64,000 bases of DNA from Planctomycetia bacterium (GTDB taxonomy: Bacteria > Planctomycetota > Planctomycetia > Pirellulales > UBA1268), in NCBI GenBank assembly GCA_014192425.1, contig BJHK01000002.1:112147-176146 (forward strand). The letters run 5' to 3'. Below are positions 42,862-51,797 of this stretch, in pieces (position 1 is the first letter of the stretch; each line of letters starts with the position of its first letter). A program made the position numbers and the translations under genes. The notes under the pieces are model-generated. The model did not search any database. It worked only from the letters and a program-made list of their open reading frames with translations, and had not been told where the DNA came from.

Positions 42862-43824
42862 ATGGCGAAGAAACCGCGACCCGCTTCCCCTGCCGCCGGC
42901 CAGCCGGCCACGTCCCCTGCCGGTGAGCCGAAGCCGAAGGCCTGCAGCATCCTTCCCGACACCGTGCTCGGCGACGACGTGGCCCTCGTCGCGGAAAACA
43001 TGGAGCGGATCCTGTCCGCGCCGAGCTACTCGCTGGCGATGGAGGATCCGGCCCTCCTCCAGAAGGTCGAGATGCGTGGCGTGCGGATGCTGCTCGAGCT
43101 CGGCAAGCCCGAACTCGCACTCCAGGCCGACAACATCGTCTCCACGGTGATCGTCTTCGGCGGCACGCAGATCGTCGAGCGGGGCGCGGCCACCCGCCGG
43201 CTCTCCGAGGCCCGCCGCGCCGCCGACGCCGCGCCGCACGACAAGCGGCTCACCCGCGAGCTGGACCGCAGCCGGCGGCTCCTCGACTTCAGCCACTTCT
43301 ACGACGAGGCCCGGGAGTTCGCCCGCATCGTCTCGATCGACAACCAGTGCGACGACAAGCGCGACTACGTCGTCGTCACCGGCGGCGGCCCGGGGATCAT
43401 GGAGGCCGCCAACCGCGGCGCCTTCGACGTCGGCTGCAAGTCGATCGGGCTGAACATCAAGCTTCCCGCCGAGCAGCAGCCCAACCCGTTCATCACGCCC
43501 GAGCTGTGCTTCCAGTTCAAGTATTTCGCCCTGCGGAAGTTCCACTTCATCCTCCGCGCGGCGGCGGTCGTGCTCTTCCCCGGTGGCTTCGGCACGCTCG
43601 ACGAGATGTTCGAGACGCTCACGCTCCGGCAGACGCACCGCATGCAGCCGGTGCCGATCATCCTCTACGGCCGCGACTACTGGTCGAAGGTGGTCGACTT
43701 CCAGCACCTCGCCGACTGCGGTGTGATCAGCGACGCCCACCTCGACCTGTTCACCTACGCCGAGACGCCGCTGGAAGCCTGGGAGCAGATCCTCGCCTTC
43801 CACGCCCGGCCGCATCCGGCCTGA
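42862..43824 (+). CDS. LOG-family protein (TIGR00730-like)
   Basis: A 320-residue protein. The lysine-decarboxylase-like Rossmann fold has VTGGGPGIMEAANRGAFD and LFPGGFGTLDEMFETLTL, the LOG active-site motifs. The N-terminus carries a long Pro/Ala extension. LOG enzymes release cytokinin bases from nucleotides or hydrolyse AMP-like nucleotides; the exact activity is unknown. Confidence 0.88.
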   Translation: MAKKPRPASPAAGQPATSPAGEPKPKACSILPDTVLGDDVALVAENMERILSAPSYSLAMEDPALLQKVEMRGVRMLLELGKPELALQADNIVSTVIVFGGTQIVERGAATRRLSEARRAADAAPHDKRLTRELDRSRRLLDFSHFYDEAREFARIVSIDNQCDDKRDYVVVTGGGPGIMEAANRGAFDVGCKSIGLNIKLPAEQQPNPFITPELCFQFKYFALRKFHFILRAAAVVLFPGGFGTLDEMFETLTLRQTHRMQPVPIILYGRDYWSKVVDFQHLADCGVISDAHLDLFTYAETPLEAWEQILAFHARPHPA

Positions 43825-43861
43825 CGAAAAAGCGGCACGCATTCCGAGCAGCAGGCGGCCC

Positions 43862-44584
43862 ATGCCCGACCATCCACCCGGACTCGATCTCACCCCCGGC
43901 ACCGTCGCGGCGGCGACCGGGCAGGTGGCGCTCGTCCTCGGCGGCACGGGCCGGCTGGGTTCGGCCGTGGTCCGGAGCCTGGCCGGACGCGGGTTTTCGC
44001 TCGCGATCCATGGTCATCGCGGTCTGGTGGCGGCCCGCGCCGCCGCCGAGTCGCTCACGGCGGCCGGGCTGCCGAGCCTCGCCGTGACGGCGAACCTTCG
44101 CGACGAGGGGGCGACCCGGACCGCCGTGCACCGCGTCGCCGGTCACTTCGGCCGGCTCGACGTGCTCGTGAACTGCGCCGGGATGCACCGGGCGGTCGCG
44201 ATCGACGACCTCTCGGCCGACGACCTGCATGCCCACTACGACGTCAACGTGGTCGCCCCCTTCCTGGCGGCGGCCGAGGCGGGCCGGCTGATGGCACGAC
44301 AGCCGGACGGCGGCGCGATCGTGCTCGTGGCCGCCGGCTGCTCCGGCAAGGTTCCGCCGGGTGCGACGGCGGCGCTTGCGAGTCAGGCCGCCGTGCCCGT
44401 GCTGGCACGGGCGCTGGCCGGCGAATATGCGACGATCGGCGGTCCGGTCAGGGTGAACTGCGTCCTCTGGAACGGGTCGGCCGAGAGCGGCCCGGAGCCG
44501 ACCCCGGTCATCGACGCGACCGCGCAGGCGATCGTCGCGATCGTCGAGAATCGCGGCCTGTCGGGAAGTTGCCTGACGCTGTGA
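43862..44584 (+). CDS. Short-chain dehydrogenase-like protein lacking the catalytic Tyr/Lys
   Basis: A 240-residue Rossmann protein. It has glycine motif LVLGGTGRLGSAVVRSLAG, LDVLVNCAGMHRAV (NNAG-like) and a Ser region VLVAAGCSGK. The YxxxK motif is absent: the stretch GATAALASQAAVPVLARAL has Ala where Tyr should be and Gln for Lys. It is likely enzymatically dead or altered, and may bind NAD(P) as a sensor or partner. It overlaps nothing and ends 10 bases before the convergent phoR-like gene. Confidence 0.75.
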   Translation: MPDHPPGLDLTPGTVAAATGQVALVLGGTGRLGSAVVRSLAGRGFSLAIHGHRGLVAARAAAESLTAAGLPSLAVTANLRDEGATRTAVHRVAGHFGRLDVLVNCAGMHRAVAIDDLSADDLHAHYDVNVVAPFLAAAEAGRLMARQPDGGAIVLVAAGCSGKVPPGATAALASQAAVPVLARALAGEYATIGGPVRVNCVLWNGSAESGPEPTPVIDATAQAIVAIVENRGLSGSCLTL

Positions 44585-44594
44585 CGGGCCGGCG

Positions 44595-46391
44595 TCAGGA
44601 CCGCTCGAGCGGCAGGCGGATCGTGAACGTCGTGCCGACCTGCGGCTCGCTCTCCACGCCGATCGTGCCGGCGTGGGCCTGGACGATGTGCTTGACGATC
44701 GCCAGCCCGAGGCCGGTACCCCCCTGGGCGCGGCTGCGGGCCTTGTCCACGCGGTAGAACCGCTCGAAGAGCCGCGGCAGGTGCTCGGCCGCGATGCCGC
44801 AGCCCTGGTCGCGGACGCGGATCGACAGGCCACCCGGATGCCCGGCACCGTCCGGCGCCCGCGCCGCCGCCAGCCAGATCGTCTTGCCGGGATCGCTGTA
44901 CTTGATCGCGTTGTCGACGAGGTTGATGAGCGCCTGCTCGAGCAGCGGCGGATTGACCTCCGCGACCAGGTCCTCCGGACAGGCGCACTCCACCGCGATC
45001 CCCCGCTCGGCCGCCCGCGGCTCGCAGTCGGCGACCGCCGCGGCGAGCAGGTCGGCGATCCGCGCCTCCTCCAGCGGCAGGTTGCCCGCCCCCTCGCGCT
45101 GCTCGATCCGCGACAGGGCGAGCAGGTCCTCGATGATCGCGGCCAGCCGGTCGGACTGGCGGGCGATGATCCCGAGGAACCGTCGGTTCGCCTCCGGGTC
45201 GTCCGCCGCACCGTCGAGCAGCGTCTCGACGAACCCCTTGATCGAGGCGATCGGCGTCTTCAGTTCGTGCGACACGTTGGCCACGAAGTCACGGCGCACG
45301 TTCTCCAGCCGCTGCACGTCGGTGACGTCGTTGAGCACGATCACCGCGCCTCCCTCGCCGGAGGCATCGCGGAGGGCGGTGCCGCGCAGGCGGATCGTTC
45401 GGTCCCGGACTCCGTGGATGACGAGGTCGTCCTCCACCGGCTCCCGGCAGTCGATGGCCCGCAGCGCGAACCGACGCAGGTCGGGGTTCCGCACCACCTC
45501 CTGCAGCGAGCGGCGGGCCACGTCGTCGAGGTCGAGGCCGAGCAGGTCGGCGGCGGCCCGGTTGATGCCCACGATCCGCTGTCGGGCGTCGATGGCCAGC
45601 ACCCCCTCGATCATGCTCCCCAGCACCGCTTCCTGCTGCGTGCCCTGGCGGCCGATCGTGATCCCGCGCTCGACGAGCTGCTCGCGCAGCCCGGCGAGCG
45701 CCGCTGCGAGGTCGGCGAGTTCGGCCGACTCGGCGGCCGGCAGCGGCGCTTCCACGTCACCGGCGGCGAGACGGCCGGCGGCGGTGGACAGTTCCCGGAT
45801 CGGTTGGGCGGACCGGCGGGCGAGCAGATATCCGGCGCCGAGGGCGGCGAGTCCGCAGGCCACGGCCCCGACGAGGAGCGTCCGCTGGCCGCGGCCGAGC
45901 GCCTTGTCGAGGCCCGTGGAGACGTCGGTGACGCGCAGGATTGATCGTTCAGCGCCCGACGGCTCGAGCGGCACGGCAAGGGCCAGCAGCCTGCGGCCGC
46001 TGGCGACATCGTAGTGGCTCGCGGCGGCCGGCCTGCCCGTCCGCGTCGCCTCCACGACCTCCGGCTCGGCGGCCGCGCCGCCCGCCGGTGCGGTGCTCGT
46101 TTCGTCGGCCGTCGTCGCCACGACCGCCCCATCGCGGCCGAGGATCTCGATCACCATCCGCCCCTGCCTGTGCTGTCGCGCCGCCTCGAGAAACGCGCCG
46201 GGGGTGACCTGTTCACCCTTCGGCAGCAGTTGGGCCACGCGGTCGGCGACGTCGAGGAGCCGGCGCCGCTGTGCCTCCTCGGCAAGCCGGGCGAGCTGCA
46301 CCGACGACAGCCAGAAGCAGCCCGCCAGCAGGGCGGCGACGAGGCCACACCAGCCCGCGAAGATGTGCCAGACGAGCGGTGTTCGGGGCAT
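44595..46391 (-). CDS. PhoR-like membrane sensor histidine kinase
   Basis: A 598-residue protein. TM1 is LVWHIFAGWCGLVAALLAGCFWL; a periplasmic sensor follows, then TM2 (LLVGAVACGLAALGAGYLL). A HAMP domain follows (RRSAQPIRELSTAAGRLA), then PAS (QEAVLGSMIEGVLAIDARQRI) and HisKA, with His in ANVSHELKTPIASIKGF. The ATPase has NLVDNAIKYSDPG and GGTGLGLAIVKHIV. It pairs with the response regulator 24 bases upstream. It may sense phosphate limitation, but no phosphate-transport genes are nearby. Confidence 0.88.
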   Translation of the reverse strand: MPRTPLVWHIFAGWCGLVAALLAGCFWLSSVQLARLAEEAQRRRLLDVADRVAQLLPKGEQVTPGAFLEAARQHRQGRMVIEILGRDGAVVATTADETSTAPAGGAAAEPEVVEATRTGRPAAASHYDVASGRRLLALAVPLEPSGAERSILRVTDVSTGLDKALGRGQRTLLVGAVACGLAALGAGYLLARRSAQPIRELSTAAGRLAAGDVEAPLPAAESAELADLAAALAGLREQLVERGITIGRQGTQQEAVLGSMIEGVLAIDARQRIVGINRAAADLLGLDLDDVARRSLQEVVRNPDLRRFALRAIDCREPVEDDLVIHGVRDRTIRLRGTALRDASGEGGAVIVLNDVTDVQRLENVRRDFVANVSHELKTPIASIKGFVETLLDGAADDPEANRRFLGIIARQSDRLAAIIEDLLALSRIEQREGAGNLPLEEARIADLLAAAVADCEPRAAERGIAVECACPEDLVAEVNPPLLEQALINLVDNAIKYSDPGKTIWLAAARAPDGAGHPGGLSIRVRDQGCGIAAEHLPRLFERFYRVDKARSRAQGGTGLGLAIVKHIVQAHAGTIGVESEPQVGTTFTIRLPLERS

Positions 46392-46415
46392 GCTGGGGCG
46401 GTTGCCGCTCGAGGA

Positions 46416-47168
46416 TCACGCCCGGAACCGGTAGCCGACGCCACGCACGGTCTCGATGTAGTCGCCAAACAAACCGAGCTTCTTGCGGAGTCCGGCGACC
46501 TGCACGTCCACCGACCGCTCGGTGACCGGATAGTCCTCTCCCTTCACCGCGTCGACGATCTGCGTCCGCGTGTAGGCCCAGCCGGGACGCTTGGCGAGGA
46601 ACTGGAGGAGGGCGAACTCCGTGTAGGTGAGTTCCAGCGGCGCCCCGGCAAGCGTCACCTCGTGGCGGCCGGGATGAATGGACAACTTGTGGACGTCGAT
46701 CGTCGTCTCCTGCTCGGCCCGGCGCTGGGCCCCCTTGCGGCGCAGCAGGGCGCGGACGCGGGCCGTCAGCACCCGGGGGCTGAACGGCTTGGCGATGTAG
46801 TCGTCGGCACCGCGCTCCAGCCCGGCGATCATGTCGCTCTCCTCGCTCTTGGCGGTGAGCATGATGATCAGCACCTCGCGGGTCTTCGACTCCGCCTTGA
46901 GCCGGCGGCAGACCTCGAGGCCGTCCACCGCGGGAAGCATCAGGTCGAGCACGATCAGGTCCGGGGGCTCGCGCCGGGCCGACCGCAGGGCATCCTCGCC
47001 GCTGTCGACGCACTCGACGACGTAGCCCTCCTTGGTGAGGTTGTAGCGGACGAGTTCGAGCAGGTCCTCCTCGTCGTCCACGACGAGGATCCGCGGCGGA
47101 TCGGAATCCGGCTGGGTGGCCTTCCCCTTGGCGGGAGTCGGTCTGGCGTATTCGCCCTGGTTCGGCAT
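46416..47168 (-). CDS. PhoB-like winged-helix response regulator
   Basis: A 250-residue OmpR-family regulator. The receiver has VVDDEEDLLELVRYNL, Asp in LIVLDLMLPAVDGLE, and Lys in YIAKPFSPRVL. The DNA-binding domain has LTYTEFALLQFLAKRPG and RSVDVQVAGLRKKLG, ending RGVGYRFRA. The N-terminus carries a 25-residue extension with basic and Pro residues. It is first in the two-gene unit with the histidine kinase. Confidence 0.9.
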   Translation of the reverse strand: MPNQGEYARPTPAKGKATQPDSDPPRILVVDDEEDLLELVRYNLTKEGYVVECVDSGEDALRSARREPPDLIVLDLMLPAVDGLEVCRRLKAESKTREVLIIMLTAKSEESDMIAGLERGADDYIAKPFSPRVLTARVRALLRRKGAQRRAEQETTIDVHKLSIHPGRHEVTLAGAPLELTYTEFALLQFLAKRPGWAYTRTQIVDAVKGEDYPVTERSVDVQVAGLRKKLGLFGDYIETVRGVGYRFRA

Positions 47169-47448
47169 GACGCTGGAAAACCCCGGTGACGGCGATGCAC
47201 CCCTGCATCGCCGCCGGATTATCGCCGCCGGCCGCGGATCGTGAAAGCGTGAGAATTCGGTGAGACCTGACGCCGCCGGGCCGGTCTGGGGGCAGTCCCA
47301 GACACAAGCCTTGACGCCTTGACTTTGTGCCATGCGGGCCAGCCACCACAGATGGGCAAGGTGGCTCAGAAGCTTGCGCAGCCTTCCTCGATTCGTTGGC
47401 TGGCACCTCTGCTATTTGGAGAGAGCAGCACCGTTTTCCTCGCAGGAT

Positions 47449-47679
47449 TCACGCCGGCTTGGAGGCTGGAACGCCGGCCGCGGTGGCGGCCGCAGCCAGT
47501 CTGGCGTCGAGCGTTGCCAGCGGAAGGCCATGCCTGAGCGCGAGCTCCAGGTAAGTCGCGTCATAGACCGAGAGTCGGTGCGATCGGGCCAGATGCAACG
47601 ATTGCAGCCATGCCCGACTCGCCGTCTCGTCATCCAGAGCGATCGGAAGGGCTGCGAGCAGGCGCAGGAATGTCGTCAC
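47449..47679 (-). pseudogene. VapC PIN-domain toxin remnant, N-terminus lost
   Basis: 76 residues remain of the PIN C-terminus: DDETASRAWLQSLHLA, then SVYDATYLELALRHGLPLATLD and KLAAAATAAGV-type ending. The N-terminal half, with the first catalytic Asp, is missing. In its place, 47680-47800 carries out-of-frame sequence with a TAG/TGA and a copy of the dispersed 45-bp repeat. It follows vapB in the normal order. Confidence 0.65.
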
Positions 47680-47698
47680 CTTGGCCTCCGTCGCACGG

Positions 47699-47742
47699 CT
47701 TCGCTGGCCACCTACGCCGGCTCCCTGGGCATGGGCAACCCC
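47699..47742 (+). repeat. Dispersed repeat, copy 2, in the broken vapC
   Basis: A 44-bp segment ending ccctgggcatgggcaacccc. It aligns with 33257-33301. Here it lies where the N-terminal part of vapC should be, so it marks the disruption point. Confidence 0.55.
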
Positions 47743-47801
47743 TCACGGATTCCGCCGTCAAAAACGTCAACTACAATGTGCTCTCGGCAGGAAAAGCCGC
47801 G

Positions 47802-48047
47802 TCAGAATCGCCGGCCTTCCTCGATCAAGTCGCGAATCGTCACGCCTTTCCCGAGTGTGTTGCCTCGCCTCAGCGCCTTGATTTCGGCAATCACTGCCGT
47901 GACGTCTTTGGCAGCCTCGTCAGGTGGCGGCGTCAGCAGGGCAGCGGGGCGGCCGTGGCGGGTAATCAGAATGCGTTTTCCCTGCGCCACCTGGTCGAGC
48001 AGTTCGGAGAAATGGGTTCTGGCTTCGTAATCGCTGATCGACGACAT
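47802..48047 (-). CDS. Phd/YefM-family antitoxin (VapB-like)
   Basis: An 81-residue antitoxin. The Phd/YefM start SDYEARTHFSELLDQVAQGK is followed by ILITRHGRPAALLTPP, and the C-terminal acidic/helical tail ends VTIRDLIEEGRRF. It binds its promoter as a dimer and neutralises a PIN toxin. The toxin gene downstream is broken, so it may be an orphan. It ends 31 bases from the SNF2 helicase stop on the same strand. Confidence 0.85.
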   Translation of the reverse strand: MSSISDYEARTHFSELLDQVAQGKRILITRHGRPAALLTPPPDEAAKDVTAVIAEIKALRRGNTLGKGVTIRDLIEEGRRF

Positions 48048-48078
48048 GCAGCCGGCACGTCGAGCTGGTTCGTGAGCG

Positions 48079-51000
48079 TCACGACAGCAGGAGCTCGACG
48101 TCCTCGGCCGTCAGGCTGCCGATCATCCCCTCGTCGGCGCGGACGATCGAATCGGCGAGGTCGCGTTTCCGGTCCTGAAGGGCCACGATCTTCTCCTCCA
48201 CCGTGTCGCGGGCGATGAGCCGGTAGGCGAACACCCGCCGCGTCTGCCCGATGCGATGCGCCCGATCGACGGCCTGGGCCTCCACCGCCGGATTCCACCA
48301 CGGATCGAGGATGTAGATGTAGTCGGCGGCGGTCAGGTTGAGACCCTGGCCCCCCGCCTTGAGGCTGACGAGAAACAGCCGGCAGTCCGGATCCTCCTGG
48401 AAGCGGGCGACCCGGGCCTGGCGGTCGGTCGTGCGGCCGTCGAGATACTCGTAGACGATGCCCCGCTCCTCGAGCTGCCGGCGCAGGATGGCGAGGAAGC
48501 TGGTGAACTGGCTGAAGACGAGCACCTTGTGCCCCTCGTCGATCACCTCGTCGAGCTGCGCGAGCAGCGTCTCCAGCTTGGCGGCGGGATCGGTGATGCG
48601 GGCCGCGTCCACGAGACCCGGATGGCAGGCCGTCTGCCGCAGGCGCAGGAGGGCCTCGAGGACGGCGATCCGCGACCGGCCGATCCCCATCCGGCCGATG
48701 CGGCCGGTGAGCTCGCGCCGGTAGTGCTCGCGCAGCTCGTCGTAGGCCTTGCGCTGCGCCTCGCCGAGTTCCACGAACAGCGTCTGCTCCGTCTTCTCCG
48801 GCAGATCGGAGAGCACCTGGGCCTTCGTGCGGCGCAGCAGGTAGGGGCGGACGGCACGGGCCACGACGTCGGTGCTGCCCCGGCCGTCGGCGAGGAACTT
48901 TCGCAGCCGGGTGGCGCTGCCGAGCTGGCCCGGATTGAGGAACTCGAAGATGCTCCACAACTCGCCGATGTGGTTCTCGACCGGCGTGCCGGTGAGCGCC
49001 AGCCGATGCCGGGCACGGAGCAGCCGGCAGGCCTTGGCCGCCTGGCTGGCGGCGTTCTTGATCGACTGCGCCTCGTCGAGCACGACGTAGTCGAACTCGA
49101 TCTCGCGGTGCCGGACGATGTCGCGTCGTAGCGTGCCGTAGGTCGTGATCACCAGGTCCTGGCCGGTGAGGTCGTCGAGGACCTCCGTCCGCGCGGTGCC
49201 GGTGAGGTTCGCCACCCGCAATTCCGGCGCGAACCGCTTCGCCTCCTCGATCCAGTTGAAGACCAGACTCTTGGGAACGACGACCAGCGACGGCCGCTGG
49301 GCGATCCCCGTCTCGCGGACGATGGCCAGCCGGCGGACGAACATCGCCAGCACCTGGATCGTCTTGCCGAGGCCCATGTCGTCGGCGAGGCAGCCGCCGA
49401 GGCCGAGCCGCTCCAAGAACGTGAGCCAGCCGAGCCCCTCGCGCTGGTAGTGGCGGAGCGTACCGCGGAATCCCTCCGGCTCGTCCTCGGCCTCCGGCCG
49501 CTCGCCGCTGGCGAGCTCCGCGCGGAGTTTCTCGAACGCCTCGTCGACGTGGGCCCGGGGCTGGCCGGCGAGCAGCGCGTCGAGCAACGCCACCTGGATG
49601 CGGCCGTACCGCAGCCGGCCGTCGTGCCGCTGGGCGAGCGCGGCCAGCGGGGCGAACTGGGCGATGAGCGACTCGGGAAGGATGCCGACCGAGCCGTCGG
49701 CCAGCGTCAGCGACCGGTCGCCGCGGGCCAGGGCCTCGAGGAGCGCCGGAAAATCGGCCGACACGCCGCCGAAGTCCACATCGGCCGAAAGCTCGAACCA
49801 GTCGATGCCGCTGGTGACGTTCCACGACACGCTCCCCGCCGGGCGATACCGGCGGCCCGCCACCTCGACGGCCCAGCCGCTGGACGCGAGTTGGGCCACC
49901 GAGCCGTCGAGCCGGTTGCGGGCGATCTCCACGTGGTGCGGCCCGGCCCCTTCGTCGAGCGACGTGCCGCGCGGCGGCGTGACCCCATGCCGCGGCAGCA
50001 CCGCCAGCGCCTCCCGCTCCGCGACTCGGTCGCGGCGCACGAAGATTCGCCGGGCCGGATCGGCGGCGCCGCCGGCGGGATCATCGGCGGCGATCTGGAT
50101 GCCGGCGTAGTCGAACCAGATTCGGCCGGCGAGCTGGACCCGCGGCTGGCTGCGGCGCTTCGTCGCGCGGCCTGCCGCCGGAGCGTCGTCGGCGACGATC
50201 GTGGGCGAGTCGTCGAGGACGAGTTTCGGAAGCGGCACCCCCGACTCGATCCGCCAGCCAGTCCATGCCGGGAGCACGACCGTGGGCACGTCGGCCAGCC
50301 CCGCCAGCCGCTCGATGAGTCCGTCCACGTGGGCGCCCGCCACCTGGATCGGCCCGCGCCGTTCGAACTGGTCGATCCAGCCGGTGATCGACGCCCCGGC
50401 GCCACCCACGTCGGGGAGCGACAGCCGGGCGATCCGGTCGGCGAAGACCACGAGCCCGCAGCGCAGAATGGCCCGCGGCGCGTCGAGTCCCTTGCGCTGG
50501 CTGCCGCGGACGAGCATGCCGCAGAGCGTCCCCTTCGCGGGCCGCGGCAGGGCGTCGTCCTCGCCGGTGCCGGTCACGGTGCGGGCGGGCCGCACGTCCT
50601 CGTCGTCGGGCTCGAGGACGAAGGCGAACTCCCAGGGCCGCGAGCCGTCCCAGGCGAGCGCGACCACGTGCTCCGGCTGCCGCCGCGGCTCCGGCTGAAG
50701 AATCAGTCTGCCGGTCTCGCAGAGCAGGGCGACGTGCGCCGCTACCGCGTGCGCGCCGACGACGATCCGAGAGATCCGCCTGCGGTCCAGCGGCTCGACG
50801 ACGACCGTATCGCCGACGGCCGCAGCCCCGGCAAGCTGCTCGATGATCCGGCGCTCGTCGGGAGGCAGCTCGGCGAACTCGACCTCCCCGGCGCCGATGA
50901 CGATCGTCCGCGGCCGACCGACGAAGTCCCCTCCGTCGGTGGACATCAGACAGGGGACGAGCACGACGGCCCGTGCATCGGCCGAGGCGGCGAGATCGAG

Positions 51001-51591
51001 CAGGAACAGGAGCGTGCCCGCGCCGCGGCGACCTTCGGGAATGACGAGTTCGCCCGCCCGCACCGCCGGCTCGACGAGGCGGCGCCGCTCCTCGAGCTCG
51101 GCCGCCCAGGTCGGCAGCCGGCCGGAGCCGGTTCGCATCGGCGCAGGATCGACCGGTGCCGCGACCGATCCGGAGGCGGGGGCCGGGCTGCCAGCAGAGA
51201 CAGCCCGCGGCACGGGCCGGGGTCCGACCTGCGGAGCGGCGGCCGCGGCCGCCTCGTCGCTGGGGATGACTTCCAGCGCCACCGGCGTCTGGTCGTGAAC
51301 GCCGGCAAGCAGGCCGCGACGATCGACCTCGAGGAGCACGGCGGCGAGGATCGCGCACGGCTCGCCCGCCTGCCCCGAGGAGGACGAGCAGCGGGTCTCG
51401 AGCATCATCCCGCCACGGCGCTGGGCCGAGAGCTCGAGCGTCACCTCGTGCTCCGCGCCGGCCTCGTCACGGACAGTCGCCCGGACGTGGCCGACCCGCG
51501 GGCAGGAGACCGACGTCGGCGTGATGCTCCGAGCCCGGGCGACGTCGGCCGACGAGAAGCGATGAAAGAGCCGCTGTTCGAATGTTTTCAT
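48079..51591 (-). CDS. SNF2-family DEAD/DEAH-like helicase/ATPase
   Basis: A 1170-residue protein. The N-terminus has a SWIM-like zinc region that is degenerate (CSSSSGQAGEPCAILAAV; no His). A long bacterial SNF2-associated region follows. The ATPase has CLADDMGLGKTIQVLAMF (Walker A), VVLDEAQSIKNA (Walker B), ALTGTPVENHIGELWSIFEFL, VFSQFTSFLAIL, YLDGRTTDRQARV, and the final AVDRAHRIGQTRRVFAYRL. It moves along DNA and may remodel nucleoid or repair complexes. The N-terminus is unusually long. Confidence 0.9.
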   Translation of the reverse strand: MKTFEQRLFHRFSSADVARARSITPTSVSCPRVGHVRATVRDEAGAEHEVTLELSAQRRGGMMLETRCSSSSGQAGEPCAILAAVLLEVDRRGLLAGVHDQTPVALEVIPSDEAAAAAAPQVGPRPVPRAVSAGSPAPASGSVAAPVDPAPMRTGSGRLPTWAAELEERRRLVEPAVRAGELVIPEGRRGAGTLLFLLDLAASADARAVVLVPCLMSTDGGDFVGRPRTIVIGAGEVEFAELPPDERRIIEQLAGAAAVGDTVVVEPLDRRRISRIVVGAHAVAAHVALLCETGRLILQPEPRRQPEHVVALAWDGSRPWEFAFVLEPDDEDVRPARTVTGTGEDDALPRPAKGTLCGMLVRGSQRKGLDAPRAILRCGLVVFADRIARLSLPDVGGAGASITGWIDQFERRGPIQVAGAHVDGLIERLAGLADVPTVVLPAWTGWRIESGVPLPKLVLDDSPTIVADDAPAAGRATKRRSQPRVQLAGRIWFDYAGIQIAADDPAGGAADPARRIFVRRDRVAEREALAVLPRHGVTPPRGTSLDEGAGPHHVEIARNRLDGSVAQLASSGWAVEVAGRRYRPAGSVSWNVTSGIDWFELSADVDFGGVSADFPALLEALARGDRSLTLADGSVGILPESLIAQFAPLAALAQRHDGRLRYGRIQVALLDALLAGQPRAHVDEAFEKLRAELASGERPEAEDEPEGFRGTLRHYQREGLGWLTFLERLGLGGCLADDMGLGKTIQVLAMFVRRLAIVRETGIAQRPSLVVVPKSLVFNWIEEAKRFAPELRVANLTGTARTEVLDDLTGQDLVITTYGTLRRDIVRHREIEFDYVVLDEAQSIKNAASQAAKACRLLRARHRLALTGTPVENHIGELWSIFEFLNPGQLGSATRLRKFLADGRGSTDVVARAVRPYLLRRTKAQVLSDLPEKTEQTLFVELGEAQRKAYDELREHYRRELTGRIGRMGIGRSRIAVLEALLRLRQTACHPGLVDAARITDPAAKLETLLAQLDEVIDEGHKVLVFSQFTSFLAILRRQLEERGIVYEYLDGRTTDRQARVARFQEDPDCRLFLVSLKAGGQGLNLTAADYIYILDPWWNPAVEAQAVDRAHRIGQTRRVFAYRLIARDTVEEKIVALQDRKRDLADSIVRADEGMIGSLTAEDVELLLS

Positions 51592-51797
51592 GCTGCCGCG
51601 CGAGGGAGGGTGGGCGTGCGCGGATCGACCGACGGAATCGCGGCGGCGCAACACGCTGTTGTACCCCGCCGGGTGCCGGCGTGGCGAGGGGGACGCGGTG
51701 TTGGCTGGCCGGCCATGGAAAAGCGGGCCGCGCAGACCGGCGCCGGCACGGGCTTGGAAACGCCCTGGCTGGCGACCGCGCGACTAACGCTGCGCCG

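Noticed and set aside
47332-48030. 232-residue plus-strand frame over the vapBC region
   Set aside because: It is antisense to the Phd-type antitoxin and PIN remnant, which have clear motifs.
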